A stretch of 64,000 nt of DNA from DATFTE01 sp963840665 (lineage in GTDB: Bacteria; Acidobacteriota; Terriglobia; Terriglobales; Acidobacteriaceae): positions 184,681 to 248,680 of the forward strand of contig CAWIZO010000004.1 in NCBI GenBank assembly GCA_963840665.1, read 5' to 3'. A program made the position numbers and the translations under genes. The notes under the pieces are model-generated. The model saw nothing but the letters and a program-made list of their open reading frames with translations, was not told the DNA's origin and did no database searches. Below are positions 1 through 7,230 of this stretch, one piece after another. How positions within the stretch are numbered: the first letter of the stretch is position 1; every line of letters starts with the position of its first letter.

Positions 1-330
1 TCCGTCGACATGGTCTCGCCGATCGAAGGCAGCGTGGCCGACATTAATGAAGCCATCGCGCGCGATCCCGAACTGGCGCGCAAAGATCCTTATGGCGAAG
101 GCTGGCTGCTAACCGTGCAGTCTCCCGACGCGAAGACGAATTTCCGAAACCTGTTGGGCGGAGCGCTGGCACGCTGGTGGATGGAAGAGTCGGCAGGCCG
201 CTTGCAGAAAAAGATGCCTTGCCTGCTGGGAGCGCTGGCGCAGGACGGCGGCGCAGCGGTCGACAATCTTGCGGCACAGATTCCCGATCAGGATTGGGCA
301 GTGTTGGCGAAAGAGTTCTTCCTGTCATAG
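1..330 (+). CDS. GcvH-like protein, 3' end only (cut by window edge)
   Basis: The reading frame is open from base 1, so the gene starts upstream; 109 codons are visible. The sequence matches the second half of the complete GcvH-like protein at 40708-41370: a VSPIEGSV segment aligns with its LSPVEGVV, then a DPYGEGW motif, a conserved ALAQDGG stretch and an identical KEF-LS ending. This is the part after the lipoyl-lysine position of the glycine cleavage H fold, so the lysine state cannot be judged here. The long tail beyond the H domain is shared by the two copies and absent from ordinary GcvH, which suggests a paralogue with a non-glycine-cleavage role. A strong terminator follows directly. 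Confidence 0.75.
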   Translation, partial: SVDMVSPIEGSVADINEAIARDPELARKDPYGEGWLLTVQSPDAKTNFRNLLGGALARWWMEESAGRLQKKMPCLLGALAQDGGAAVDNLAAQIPDQDWAVLAKEFFLS

Positions 331-362
331 GGCTGGCGACCTCCTGAAGACACTCGCCACTC

Positions 363-392
363 ACCCGGCAAGCCCGAGCTTGCCGGGTTTTT
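363..392 (+). terminator. Rho-independent terminator after the GcvH-like gene
   Basis: A perfect 11-bp stem (ACCCGGCAAGC / GCTTGCCGGGT) with a 4-nt loop is followed by a T-run. It begins about 30 bases after the stop codon. Confidence 0.85.
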
Positions 393-793
393 CATTTTCT
401 GCCCCTCCACCTTTCTTCCTAAGTCTCCAATCATGGCGACGTCATCCCGAAGCGAAGCGAGGGATCTGGCGCGCGGTATCGGCACCCCACGCGGGATCCT
501 TCGGCTTTTCGGCCTCAAAATGACGCCGGGCTTGAGATTACCCATTGACGGCAGCGCGACGGCGCGGCCATCCGTGCGTCAGTTTTCCATGTGCATTTGT
601 TTGCAATCTCTGCTCCCCACACCGACGTAAGTACTGATTCCTCATTGCACAAACGTGGTCGCGCGCGTGCACTGTCTTAGCGTACGCGCCGGGCATGCGC
701 GGTAAGTTACTTTTGTAACTCTTAGTAACACGACGAGTAACTTGCCGCCAAAGCGAAACCAAAGAGCGCGACTGCAGTGCCAGGGGAGGAAGT
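393..793. other. Intergenic stretch with one dispersed repeat
   Basis: No convincing gene. It holds repeat copy 1 (438-525) and the AT-richer leader of the PilZ gene that starts at 794, including several TAAC/GTAAC repeats around 700-745. Short open frames here cross the repeat and have no recognisable protein features. Confidence 0.5.
438..525. repeat. REP/MITE-like palindromic repeat, copy 1
   Basis: About 88 bp. The ends are CGTCATCC and ATGACG in inverted orientation, with an internal GGATCCTTCGGCTTTTCGGCC arm shared with the copies at 1683, 2356, 4675 and 4827. It lies between genes, as REP/BIME-type elements do. Confidence 0.75.
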
Positions 794-1561
794 ATGGGAT
801 GCCGACGTCAATCACGGACAGCGACGGAGCTGGCGGTCAGTCTTTGCGGAACGGATGCGAAAGGGCGCGCTTACATCGAGCGCGTAGTGACGCACAACAT
901 CAGCCGTGATGGAGCTTTGCTCGAAAAGGTGCGCGGTCCAGTGCGCGTGGGCGACACGGTGGTGGTGCGCTGCGCTGACAATACGGGACGCTTCCGCGCG
1001 ATGTGGGAGAAATATGAAAACGACGGAACCAAGCGGCTCGGTCTGATGCGGATCACGCCTTCGAATCGTATTGAAGATTACGACATGCCGGAGAACGAAG
1101 CGGACGAATACGAGCGTCCGCGGGGCGCGGTGCGGCGCAGAAACGTGCGCTACAAGTGTGAAGTCGCCGCCGAGTTGCGGCTGAAGCATATCCAAACGCC
1201 GATGTGGGTGACCAGCGTTAACCTCGGCGAGGATGGATGCGCGGTCAACACCCTGGTGTCGGTTCCCGCCGGAACTGAACTGAACATCGCCATGTGGCTT
1301 GCGGGAGAGAAAGTCTGGGCGCAAGGCATTGTCGTCACCAGTCTCTATGGCCTGGGCACAGGCATTCACTTCACCAGCATGTCAAAGCAGGGACGCGAGC
1401 ACTTGAAGAGTTTCCTGGCGCAGTTGACCGAGATCATTCCCGACCGCCGGGGCGAGAGCGCCGTCGAAGCCCAACCTTGCCTGGCCACAGAAGATAGAGA
1501 GCGCGAGGAGTTCACGGTTTCGATTCCACTGATTTACGAAGCGACTCCGGTGCTCGAGTAA
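794..1561 (+). CDS. PilZ-domain protein
   Basis: 255 aa, soluble, no signal peptide. The N-terminal ~100 residues form a PilZ-like barrel remnant, and a clearer PilZ domain starts near residue 115 with an RRNVRYKCE motif (RxxxR-type c-di-GMP contact) followed about 35 residues later by NLGEDGCAV (the D/NxSxxG-type second motif, here with GED in place of S). PilZ proteins bind c-di-GMP and pass the signal to a partner by protein contact. The start at 794 has a GGGGAGGA ribosome site 8 bases upstream. A terminator follows, so the gene is probably monocistronic. The partner is unknown. Confidence 0.8.
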   Translation: MGCRRQSRTATELAVSLCGTDAKGRAYIERVVTHNISRDGALLEKVRGPVRVGDTVVVRCADNTGRFRAMWEKYENDGTKRLGLMRITPSNRIEDYDMPENEADEYERPRGAVRRRNVRYKCEVAAELRLKHIQTPMWVTSVNLGEDGCAVNTLVSVPAGTELNIAMWLAGEKVWAQGIVVTSLYGLGTGIHFTSMSKQGREHLKSFLAQLTEIIPDRRGESAVEAQPCLATEDREREEFTVSIPLIYEATPVLE

Positions 1562-1582
1562 CTCGACTTGCATGGTAGGTAG

Positions 1583-1632
1583 CCCCGCTGTCCTCTTTCC
1601 AGATCGTGATGGAAGAGGAGGCGGGGTTTTTC
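1583..1632 (+). terminator. Rho-independent terminator after the PilZ gene
   Basis: Long interrupted stem CCCCGC-TG-TCCTCTTTCC / GGAAGAGGA-GGCGGGG with a ~10-nt loop, then TTTTTC. Confidence 0.8.
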
Positions 1633-1682
1633 TTTGCGCGCTTTGATTTTGAGTGGCGCAGCCTACGTCGTCCATCTCTCAC

Positions 1683-1769
1683 GACGTCATCCCGAAGCGG
1701 AGCGAGGGATCTAGCGGGCAGCATCGATACTCCGCACCAGATCCTTCGGCCTCTCGGCCTCAGGATGAC
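1683..1769. repeat. REP/MITE-like palindromic repeat, copy 2
   Basis: Same element as copy 1, in the same orientation: GACGTCATCCCGAAGCGGAG at the left end, CCTTCGGCCTCTCGGCCTCA near the right end, closing with GGATGAC. Confidence 0.75.
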
Positions 1770-1811
1770 CTCGGTGGGATTCAGTCGTTCTTTCGCCTTC
1801 GTCCCACGTGA

Positions 1812-2279
1812 TCACAGATTCTTCGAGTAGATCACCAGGTGGCAGGGTATTTTCGTTTTCTTGTGCGGCGGGAATGGAATGGCGCCGGTTTCGACGTAGC
1901 CAAAGCGGCCGTAGTAGGAGGGAAGTTCGGTGCGGACGTTGACGATTTGCAGATCCATGGCATGAGCGCCCTGCGAGCGGGCGTAGTCCTCGGAGGCGTT
2001 CATCAGGAATGATCCCATGCCGGATTTCTGGCGAGAGGGTTCGACGGAGAGCAGTCCGAGGTAGAAACGGTCTCCGCGAGGTTCGAGATAGACGCAGGCA
2101 ATCATGTCTCCTGCTTCTTTGGCCATCAGGAAGATTCCCTTCTTCATCAGATCACCCACTTCGCCGGGGTTGATGCGGTCTTCGTCGCTGAAGAAGCGCT
2201 CGGAGCGGAAGGCGTTGTTGATGAGTCGCGATACGGATTCGGCGTCTTCGGGTTCCGCCACGCTCAAGATCGGGGGCAC
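1812..2279 (-). CDS. GNAT-family N-acetyltransferase
   Basis: 155 aa, the usual length for a single GNAT domain. Acetyl-CoA-dependent transfer to an amine is expected; the substrate is not predictable. Visible features: an N-terminal ILSVAEPEDAESV start typical of the family, beta-4 LGLLSVEPSRQKSGMGSFL with the R/QxxGxG/A acetyl-CoA loop near residue 85, and the C-terminal PSYYGRFGYVETG motif common in GNATs. The strand is opposite to its neighbours, with repeat copies on both sides, so it is a stand-alone gene. The 3' end lies about 40 bases from repeat copy 2. Confidence 0.85.
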   Translation of the reverse strand: MPPILSVAEPEDAESVSRLINNAFRSERFFSDEDRINPGEVGDLMKKGIFLMAKEAGDMIACVYLEPRGDRFYLGLLSVEPSRQKSGMGSFLMNASEDYARSQGAHAMDLQIVNVRTELPSYYGRFGYVETGAIPFPPHKKTKIPCHLVIYSKNL

Positions 2280-2355
2280 CTCGAGATTTTATCGCGGACG
2301 AGTTAATACGTGAGGAGGTTGGCCGTCCGACCACTGATCGATCGACAACTCCCAC

Positions 2356-2458
2356 GACGTCATCCTGAGGCCGAAAGGCCGAAGGATCTGGCGTGGGGCG
2401 TCGGCACTGCACGCCAGATCCCTCCTCCTTCGCTGCGCTCAAGATCCGGGATGACGTC
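2356..2458. repeat. REP/MITE-like palindromic repeat, copy 3 (inverted, longer)
   Basis: About 103 bp in the opposite orientation to copies 1, 2 and 5: GTCATCCTGAGGCCGAAAGG at the left, CCGGGATGACGTC at the right. The two halves can pair over the whole length. Confidence 0.75.
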
Positions 2459-2508
2459 ATCGATAGAAAGAGCGTGAACAGACGGGATGCATTTTCGCGG
2501 ACCGATGC

Positions 2509-2514
2509 TATACT
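2509..2514 (+). promoter_or_regulatory. Possible extended -10 box upstream of the PilZ-TonB gene
   Basis: TGCTATACT gives a TATACT hexamer with a TGn extension about 90 bases upstream of the start at 2603. No clear -35 is needed for an extended -10. Tentative. Confidence 0.35.
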
Positions 2515-2602
2515 CGGCGCAAGAAACCCTTTATCTTGCGCCCTTCGCTTTGTGCTCTGGTCGGCACGGGCTATACGTGTATTTCAACACTTTCTTGGGG
2601 TG

Positions 2603-3448
2603 ATGATGAGCGCAGCGTCCTCAGGGGCAGGACAGAGTGGGCTGATTCCCAGACGAGCCTTTCGCCATCCGGTGGCCGTGCCCTTGGATGTCACGGTGTT
2701 GCGTTCCGGCGTTCCTGATTGCATTCCTGGAAGATCTCTCAACGTAAGCGAAGGCGGCCTGGCGGCCGTGGTGGCGGGAGAGTTGCGTCCCGGCGACAGC
2801 GTGGGGATCGAGATGCGACTGCCGCATGCGAACCTGCCGCTGATGGCGAAGGCCGTGGTGCGTCACCATGCGCACTTGCAGTGCGGATTGGAGTTTATCG
2901 GATTGTCGCAAGAGCAGCAGGCGCTGATCCGGCAATGGAATCAGGGCGAGAGCGAAGTCAGGCTGGAAGCTGCGAAAGCGGTTCCGGACGTAAGAATCGC
3001 TCCCTATCATCGCCGGGGGCGGCGCAGGGTCTCACAAAAGTTTCTATGGGCCACGCTGGCGGTGTTTGTTGCTATTGGTGCGCTGGGATGGTGGCAGTGG
3101 TACCGGGTGTGGAGCGAACTGGAGTCGCGTCTGCCGTCGAAGGCAGCATCCGGAGAGCAAGTGGTGGCGCAGGTGCCTCCGTCGGAGATGGAGCATCTGC
3201 TGACGCACAAGGTGGACCCGGTATATCCCGAGGCTGCGAAGCAGACTAAGGCGCAAGGCATGGTGGTGCTCGATGCGGTCATTGGTGCTGATGGCACGGT
3301 GCGGAATTTGAAACCGGTGAGCGGTCCGGATGTGCTGGAGCCTGCGGCGCTTGAGGCGGTGAGGTGGTGGCGGTTTGAGCCATACCGGGTGAATGGAAAG
3401 CCCGTCGAAGTCGAGACTACCGTGGCGGTGGAGTTTCAGCCGGAGTAG
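2603..3448 (+). CDS. PilZ domain - transmembrane - TonB C-terminal domain fusion
   Basis: 281 aa. Order: PilZ domain at residues ~15-110 (RRAFRHPVAVPLDVT start, then SLNVSEGG matching the (N/D)xSxxG motif), a basic linker, one membrane helix near 145-165 (FLWATLAVFVAIGALGWW), then a TonB C-terminal domain at ~195-281 (PVYPEAAKQTKAQG, VIGADGTVRNLKPVSGP, AVRWWRFEPY). The predicted topology puts PilZ in the cytoplasm and the TonB-like domain in the periplasm. The open frame extends upstream to 2393, but GGGG just before the ATG pair at 2603/2606 and the domain boundary favour the start given. The TonB box-binding domain normally contacts outer-membrane receptors; no ExbB/ExbD is nearby. Function is inferred from domains only. 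Confidence 0.8.
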   Translation: MMSAASSGAGQSGLIPRRAFRHPVAVPLDVTVLRSGVPDCIPGRSLNVSEGGLAAVVAGELRPGDSVGIEMRLPHANLPLMAKAVVRHHAHLQCGLEFIGLSQEQQALIRQWNQGESEVRLEAAKAVPDVRIAPYHRRGRRRVSQKFLWATLAVFVAIGALGWWQWYRVWSELESRLPSKAASGEQVVAQVPPSEMEHLLTHKVDPVYPEAAKQTKAQGMVVLDAVIGADGTVRNLKPVSGPDVLEPAALEAVRWWRFEPYRVNGKPVEVETTVAVEFQPE

Positions 3449-3490
3449 TTCTCAGTTCTCAGTTCTCAGTCCCAGTACCCAGTACCCAGA
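3449..3490. repeat. Short tandem direct repeats in the spacer
   Basis: AGTTCTC is repeated three times and AGTACCC twice, directly after the TonB-fusion stop codon. The same CAGTTCTCAG unit recurs near 54620 and 54700. Confidence 0.6.
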
Positions 3491-3587
3491 AAGTGGTCAC
3501 GGCTGCGGTATCGCCGACGCCATTTTTCGTTTAGACTTCCGGTCAATTCGAACGTTGGGGAAAAGTCCAAACAATTTGAGAGGTGCG

Positions 3588-4043
3588 ATGGTGGAACGGA
3601 GAATGCTTTTCTCGTGGCTCGCGGGGTTGCCGCTTTTCGCATTGGGTTCGCTGCACGCGCAAGAGGCGCCGAAAACCAAGAAACTCAAGATCATGATGAA
3701 ATCGGCGTGGGGATCGGACGACCCGACGCGCGCATCCTTTGCCTTCATTCACGGGCTGGCGCTGGCCGACGCCGGGCATGAGGTGCAGATTTTCTTGACC
3801 GGGGAAGCCACATACATGATGCGCAAGGAGACCGTGAACGCGATCATGCCGATCGGCTGGCCTCCGCTGAGCGAGACTCTCGGGAAAGTTGTTGCTAAAC
3901 ATATTCCGATCTTTTCTTGAGGAGCCTGTTCCCGGGCCCGTGGGGTCACGGAAACAGACTTGGAGCAGTGGGGAGCGAAATTTGGGACTCCGACGATTTT
4001 CGTGTCGTTGGTGGAGTGGGCGGACCGGATTATTACCGAGTAA
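3588..4043 (+). CDS. DsrE-family protein with in-frame UGA: candidate selenoprotein
   Basis: Read through the TGA at 3918-3920, this is a 151-aa DsrE/DsrF-like protein: a signal-peptide-like start (MLFSWLAGLPLFALGSLHAQ), then KIMMKSAWGSDDPTRASFAF and GHEVQIFLTGEA, as expected for the fold, and VEWADRIITE at the end. The TGA is codon 111. The following codons read GACSRARGV in the same frame, so the site reads UGAC: a UxxC replacing the CxxC seen at this place in DsrE-like proteins. A hairpin suited to a bacterial SECIS starts six bases after the UGA. No frame change is needed. The start has GAGAGG upstream. Sulfur-relay or disulfide redox chemistry outside the cytoplasm is inferred. The alternative is a nonsense mutation giving a 110-aa truncated product. 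Confidence 0.7.
3926..3957 (+). promoter_or_regulatory. Candidate bacterial SECIS hairpin downstream of the in-frame UGA
   Basis: Lower stem CTGTTCC (3926-3932) pairs with GG-A-AACAG (3950-3957, A3952 bulged). After a 2x2 mismatch, GGCCC (3935-3939) pairs with GGGTC (3943-3947) through one G-U pair, leaving a GUG apical loop. The loop begins 20 bases after the UGA, within the 16-37 nt spacing known for bacterial SECIS elements, and has the G-U bases expected at the loop. Folding was done by eye. Confidence 0.5.
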
Positions 4044-4199
4044 AACGCGGTATCCATCACCCAATTTCTTTTCTGATGGTCTTTCGCCCATCGGAGCCCG
4101 CGCGGTTTCTTTTTCCTGTTGCATCCCAAGGGAGATTTTGGCAACATTGCCCTCAGCCTCCCCAAAACATCTTGGCAAAGTGATCCAGGCAGGTGGCTG

Positions 4200-4388
4200 A
4201 TGCCACGCGAAAACACCACGCCTCAACGGCCGTGGAAAGTAATTGCTGCTGAACTGGCGCAAGAGCACGACGCGAAACGGATAACGAAGCTTGCTGCTGA
4301 GTTGACGGCGGCGATGGACGCTCAGATGGGAAAGGCAAATGTGAACGAGCGCCCTCAGGAGACGACGGAAGCGAAAAAAGCCGGTTAA
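4200..4388 (+). CDS. Small hypothetical protein
   Basis: 62 aa, helical and charged: PWKVIAAELAQEHDAKRITK followed by LAAELTAAMDAQ. No membrane segment or signal. The start at 4200 follows CAGGTGG. The frame is open upstream to 4119, but that part has no protein-like composition. I recall small proteins of this PW-x-IA-xE-x-E-D-x-K pattern from acidobacterial genomes; no function is known to me. Confidence 0.6.
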   Translation: MPRENTTPQRPWKVIAAELAQEHDAKRITKLAAELTAAMDAQMGKANVNERPQETTEAKKAG

Positions 4389-4554
4389 CAAATCCGTGGG
4401 CATATGGCGTCGATTTGTTCAACGGGTTACCACTCTACAGTGAAAGCTGTAGATTTCACTTTTTCGACATGTATGCCCGCTTATGTGTACGGTAGCGGAT
4501 TGTCGAGGCGAGCAACTCAGACTACATAGGACTGGCACGTCGTACTACAGACAG

Positions 4555-4590
4555 GCCGGAGGCCGCAAGGTGACCTCCGGCTTTTCTGTT
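4555..4590 (+). terminator. Rho-independent terminator
   Basis: Perfect 8-bp GCCGGAGG / CCTCCGGC stem with an 11-nt loop, then TTTTCTGTTT. It could end the transcript of the small gene at 4200 or of a separate small RNA. Confidence 0.75.
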
Positions 4591-4674
4591 TCCGCAAACT
4601 CTCCCTGCTCATGCCTGGTATCTTCGCCGGCGCTACCGTGCCCTCCAATTATCTCGAAGCGAGCGACCGCGCAT

Positions 4675-4706
4675 GCAGCCTTCGGCCTCTCGGCCTCAGG
4701 ATGACG
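4675..4706. repeat. REP/MITE-like repeat, copy 4 (partial)
   Basis: Only the right arm is well kept: CCTTCGGCCTCTCGGCCTCA plus GGATGACGT. A degenerate left part (CGAAGCGAGCGA) lies just upstream from about 4654. Confidence 0.65.
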
Positions 4707-4826
4707 TAGGGTTGGTTCATCGCATGCTCGTTCGTGACTGGCTTCCCTGTGGCCTGCGGGACGCTGGCGCTACTAGGCACGCGGACGGACGATGGCATGC
4801 GTCCTAGCTGGTTCATCTCCAATCAT

Positions 4827-4916
4827 GACGTCATCCCGCAGCGAAGCGAGGGATCTCGCGTGTAGCATCGTGGGTCCGCGCCAGATCCTTCGGCCTTTCG
4901 GCCTCAGGATGACGTC
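4827..4916. repeat. REP/MITE-like palindromic repeat, copy 5
   Basis: Complete copy from GACGTCATCCCGCAGCGAAG to CCTCAGGATGACGTC, same orientation as copies 1 and 2. Confidence 0.75.
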
Positions 4917-4986
4917 GGGTCGGGAGATCGACAGTCTATGGCACATCCTGAAGCGGTTCGCTTCGCGGACAGCCGAGCGGCTTTCG

Positions 4987-6567
4987 CTACGTAGTTTTTC
5001 TTTCTTGTTTCAGTCTTTGTCTTAGTTTGAAACGCTGGAGTTTGCCTGTGGCCGTCTTGGGGAGGTCGGGGAAGAATTCGATCCAACGGGGGCGTTTGAA
5101 AACTGGCAGGCGGGCGAGGACGAAGGCTTCAAGCTCTCGCGCTAGTTCCGGCGTTGGGCGGTTCCCTTCCTTTAAGACCACGCAGGCGGCGGGCTTGATG
5201 AGTTCGTCGTTGTCTTCGCGCGCGATGACGGCGACTTCCTGCACGGCTTCGTGCTCGATCAATACACTTTCAATTTCCACCGGGCTGATCCAGACGCCGC
5301 TGCATTTGAGCATGTCGTCGCTGCGACCCGCGTACCAGAAGTATCCATCGACGTCCTGGTAGTACTTGTCGCCGGTCCGAATCCAGTGTCCTTCGATGGT
5401 GTCTTTGGTTTTCTCGTGCTGATTCCAGTAGTGCGCGCAGGTGGCGTCGGAGCGGACGAGCAGGTTGCCGATGTCACCTGGCGTGACAGGCTGGTCGTTC
5501 TCGTCGACGATGCGGGCATCGTATCCCGGAATGATTTTGCCGCTCGATCCGGGACGCACGGCTCCGGGCGCGTTGGCGATGCACATGTGCAGAAGCTCGG
5601 TCGAGCCGATGGCATCGAGAATCTCGACGCCGAAGCGATCTTTGAAGCGCTGGAACAGCGCGGCGGGCAAGGACTCTCCAGCAGAAATGCCGTAGCGAAC
5701 GGAGGAAAGATCGAAATCTTTTCCATCGCGCTGGTAGGCCAGCAGCGCGGCGTAGTTTGATGGCACTGAGAAGAAGAGCGTGGGGCGATGGTGTTCGAGG
5801 ATGCGGAAGACGTGCTCAGGTTTGGGCGGTCCGGGCCAAAGGGTGCTTGTCCCGCCGACGGCTAGCGGGAAGTAGAGCGCGTTGCCGAGTCCGTAGGCGA
5901 AGAACAGTTTGGCAACGCTGAAGCAACGGTCGTGCTCGGTCATCTGCAGGATGCCTTTAGCGTAGCGCTCGGCGGCGACCACCATGTCGTGCTGCAGGTG
6001 GACACAGGCCTTGGGGAATCCCGTGGACCCTGAGGAGTAAAGCCAGAAGGCGGCGTCATCTTTGCTAGTGGGCTCTGCATCGAGTTGAGGCGAGGCGGAG
6101 GCGATCCAGTCGTTGAAGCACAGTGTTTCCGCAGGTGCTTCCCTTCCGACGACGATGATGTGGGCAAGATAACGAAGTTGTCCACGCGGAACTTGCGCAT
6201 GGAGTTCTTCGCTCACGATCAGCACGCGGGCGCGGCAGTTCTTCAGCACGTACTCGTAGTCGGTGGGCTTGAGCAGGGTGTTGATGGGGACGGCGACGGC
6301 TCCAATTTTAATGGCGCCGAAAAAGCAGGCGGCGAACTCAGGGCCATCGAGGAGAAGCAGCGCGACGCGCTCTTCGATGCGGACATCGAGTTGGCGCAAG
6401 GCGTTTCCGACGCGGTTTACGTTGTCGTGAAGCTCGTGATAGGTGACACGCTGGTCTTCGCACTCGATGGCGACTTTGGCGGCGCGTCCTTCGGAGAGGT
6501 GGCGGTCGATGAAATACGAGGCAGCGTTAAAGGGGTCGGGCAGGACGATAGGACTACCGGCAGTCAT
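4987..6567 (-). CDS. Benzoate-CoA ligase family AMP-binding enzyme
   Basis: 526 aa, the full length of the benzoate/4-hydroxybenzoate-CoA ligase family. These enzymes adenylate an aryl (or other) carboxylate and pass it to CoA. Motifs: P-loop YSSGSTGFPKACVH near residue 180, VPSNYAALL, AIGSTELLHM (A4 region), GHWIRTGDKYYQDVDGYFWY (A7/A8), and the catalytic C-terminal lysine region LPKTATGKLQRFKLR. The frame is open far upstream to 7056 but that part is arginine-rich shadow sequence; the ATG at 6567 overlaps the stop of the upstream membrane-protein gene (ATGA), which fixes the start. Substrate unproven; acetate or other acids cannot be excluded. Confidence 0.88.
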   Translation of the reverse strand: MTAGSPIVLPDPFNAASYFIDRHLSEGRAAKVAIECEDQRVTYHELHDNVNRVGNALRQLDVRIEERVALLLLDGPEFAACFFGAIKIGAVAVPINTLLKPTDYEYVLKNCRARVLIVSEELHAQVPRGQLRYLAHIIVVGREAPAETLCFNDWIASASPQLDAEPTSKDDAAFWLYSSGSTGFPKACVHLQHDMVVAAERYAKGILQMTEHDRCFSVAKLFFAYGLGNALYFPLAVGGTSTLWPGPPKPEHVFRILEHHRPTLFFSVPSNYAALLAYQRDGKDFDLSSVRYGISAGESLPAALFQRFKDRFGVEILDAIGSTELLHMCIANAPGAVRPGSSGKIIPGYDARIVDENDQPVTPGDIGNLLVRSDATCAHYWNQHEKTKDTIEGHWIRTGDKYYQDVDGYFWYAGRSDDMLKCSGVWISPVEIESVLIEHEAVQEVAVIAREDNDELIKPAACVVLKEGNRPTPELARELEAFVLARLPVFKRPRWIEFFPDLPKTATGKLQRFKLRQRLKQERKTT

Positions 6568-6944
6568 TTGGACGCGGTGCGTTGCTTGCGGAAGGCATGA
6601 AGAATCACGGCGCTGCTGATGGCGAAGATGCCAATGGCGGCGAGGGCGAGGACCTGGGCGATTTCGGGCCTGAGCTTCAGCAGATCGGCGAAGAGCGCCG
6701 CGAGCGCACAGAGGATGCCGAGCGCATTCAGCCATACGGGTGCGCGGACAGGGCTGACCTCGTCGCGATTGCGCAGGCGGAGTTGCATGAGGACGGCGGC
6801 GAGTCCGATGGCGGCGACGACCACGACCGCGAGCGGACTGTAGAAGGCGCCGCGAGTGGTGAAGATGACGACGAGGGCGAGGGCTCCGCAGAGCAAGCCC
6901 GAGGCGATGACGGTCCAGCGCCGAGATTGGTTGGAGTCGATCAA
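6564..6944 (-). CDS. Small four-helix membrane protein
   Basis: 126 aa with four predicted membrane helices: IASGLLCGALALVVIFTT, LAVVVVAAIGLAAVLM, WLNALGILCALAALFADLL and VLALAAIGIFAISSAVIL. Its stop overlaps the start of the CoA ligase by four bases, so the two are probably translated together. I do not recognise the family. A link with uptake or membrane localisation of the ligase substrate is possible but unsupported. Confidence 0.65.
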   Translation of the reverse strand: MIDSNQSRRWTVIASGLLCGALALVVIFTTRGAFYSPLAVVVVAAIGLAAVLMQLRLRNRDEVSPVRAPVWLNALGILCALAALFADLLKLRPEIAQVLALAAIGIFAISSAVILHAFRKQRTASK

Positions 6945-7003
6945 GGGTTCGAGGAAGAATATTACGTGATTTGGGGGACGGAGGCGAGAGGAAGGTGAGA
7001 AGC

Positions 7004-7068
7004 CAGCGGCTAAAGCCGATCTTGATGTTTGTCCTTTGCGGTATGGCTAAAGCCATACCCTGATACGA
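7004..7068. repeat. Dispersed repeat unit A with exact 30-bp core
   Basis: Begins CAGCGGCTAAAGCC and ends with a 30-base core (7039-7068) whose first 22 bases contain GGTATGGCT-AA-AGCCATACC, a 9-bp hairpin. The 30 bases recur exactly at 7265-7294. Confidence 0.75.
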
Positions 7069-7230
7069 GTCTTCAAGGCCTTATTTGTATCAGGGCATGC
7101 CTTAGACGTGCCGACGGCAGGCGCTTCCGATGATGTTCTGCGGGCTGGAATGGCGTATGGGGATCGACGTGGAATTGTTCTATACGTCTTGAACAGGAAT
7201 CGACTGTGACGGTTGTCACCGAGAGAAGTG

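Larger units (their letters stand above)
4389..4986. other. Gene-poor stretch: possible small RNA, terminator and repeats
   Basis: No convincing protein gene. The first 200 bases contain CAGTGAAAGCTGTAGATTTCACTT, which can fold on itself, and end in a strong intrinsic terminator (4555-4590). Repeat copies 4 (partial) and 5 fill most of the rest up to the ligase gene stop. Confidence 0.5.

Noticed and set aside
812..1369. 185-codon open frame antisense to the first PilZ gene
   Set aside because: His/Arg-rich composition, no motifs; the sense frame has a PilZ domain, ribosome site and terminator.
3543..4403. 286-codon antisense frame across the DsrE-like region
   Set aside because: Arg-rich, no family features; the sense strand carries the DsrE-like fold.
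6568..7056. N-terminal extension of the CoA ligase frame by 163 codons
   Set aside because: The extension is Arg/His-rich shadow sequence opposite the membrane-protein gene; the ATGA overlap at 6564-6567 marks the true start.
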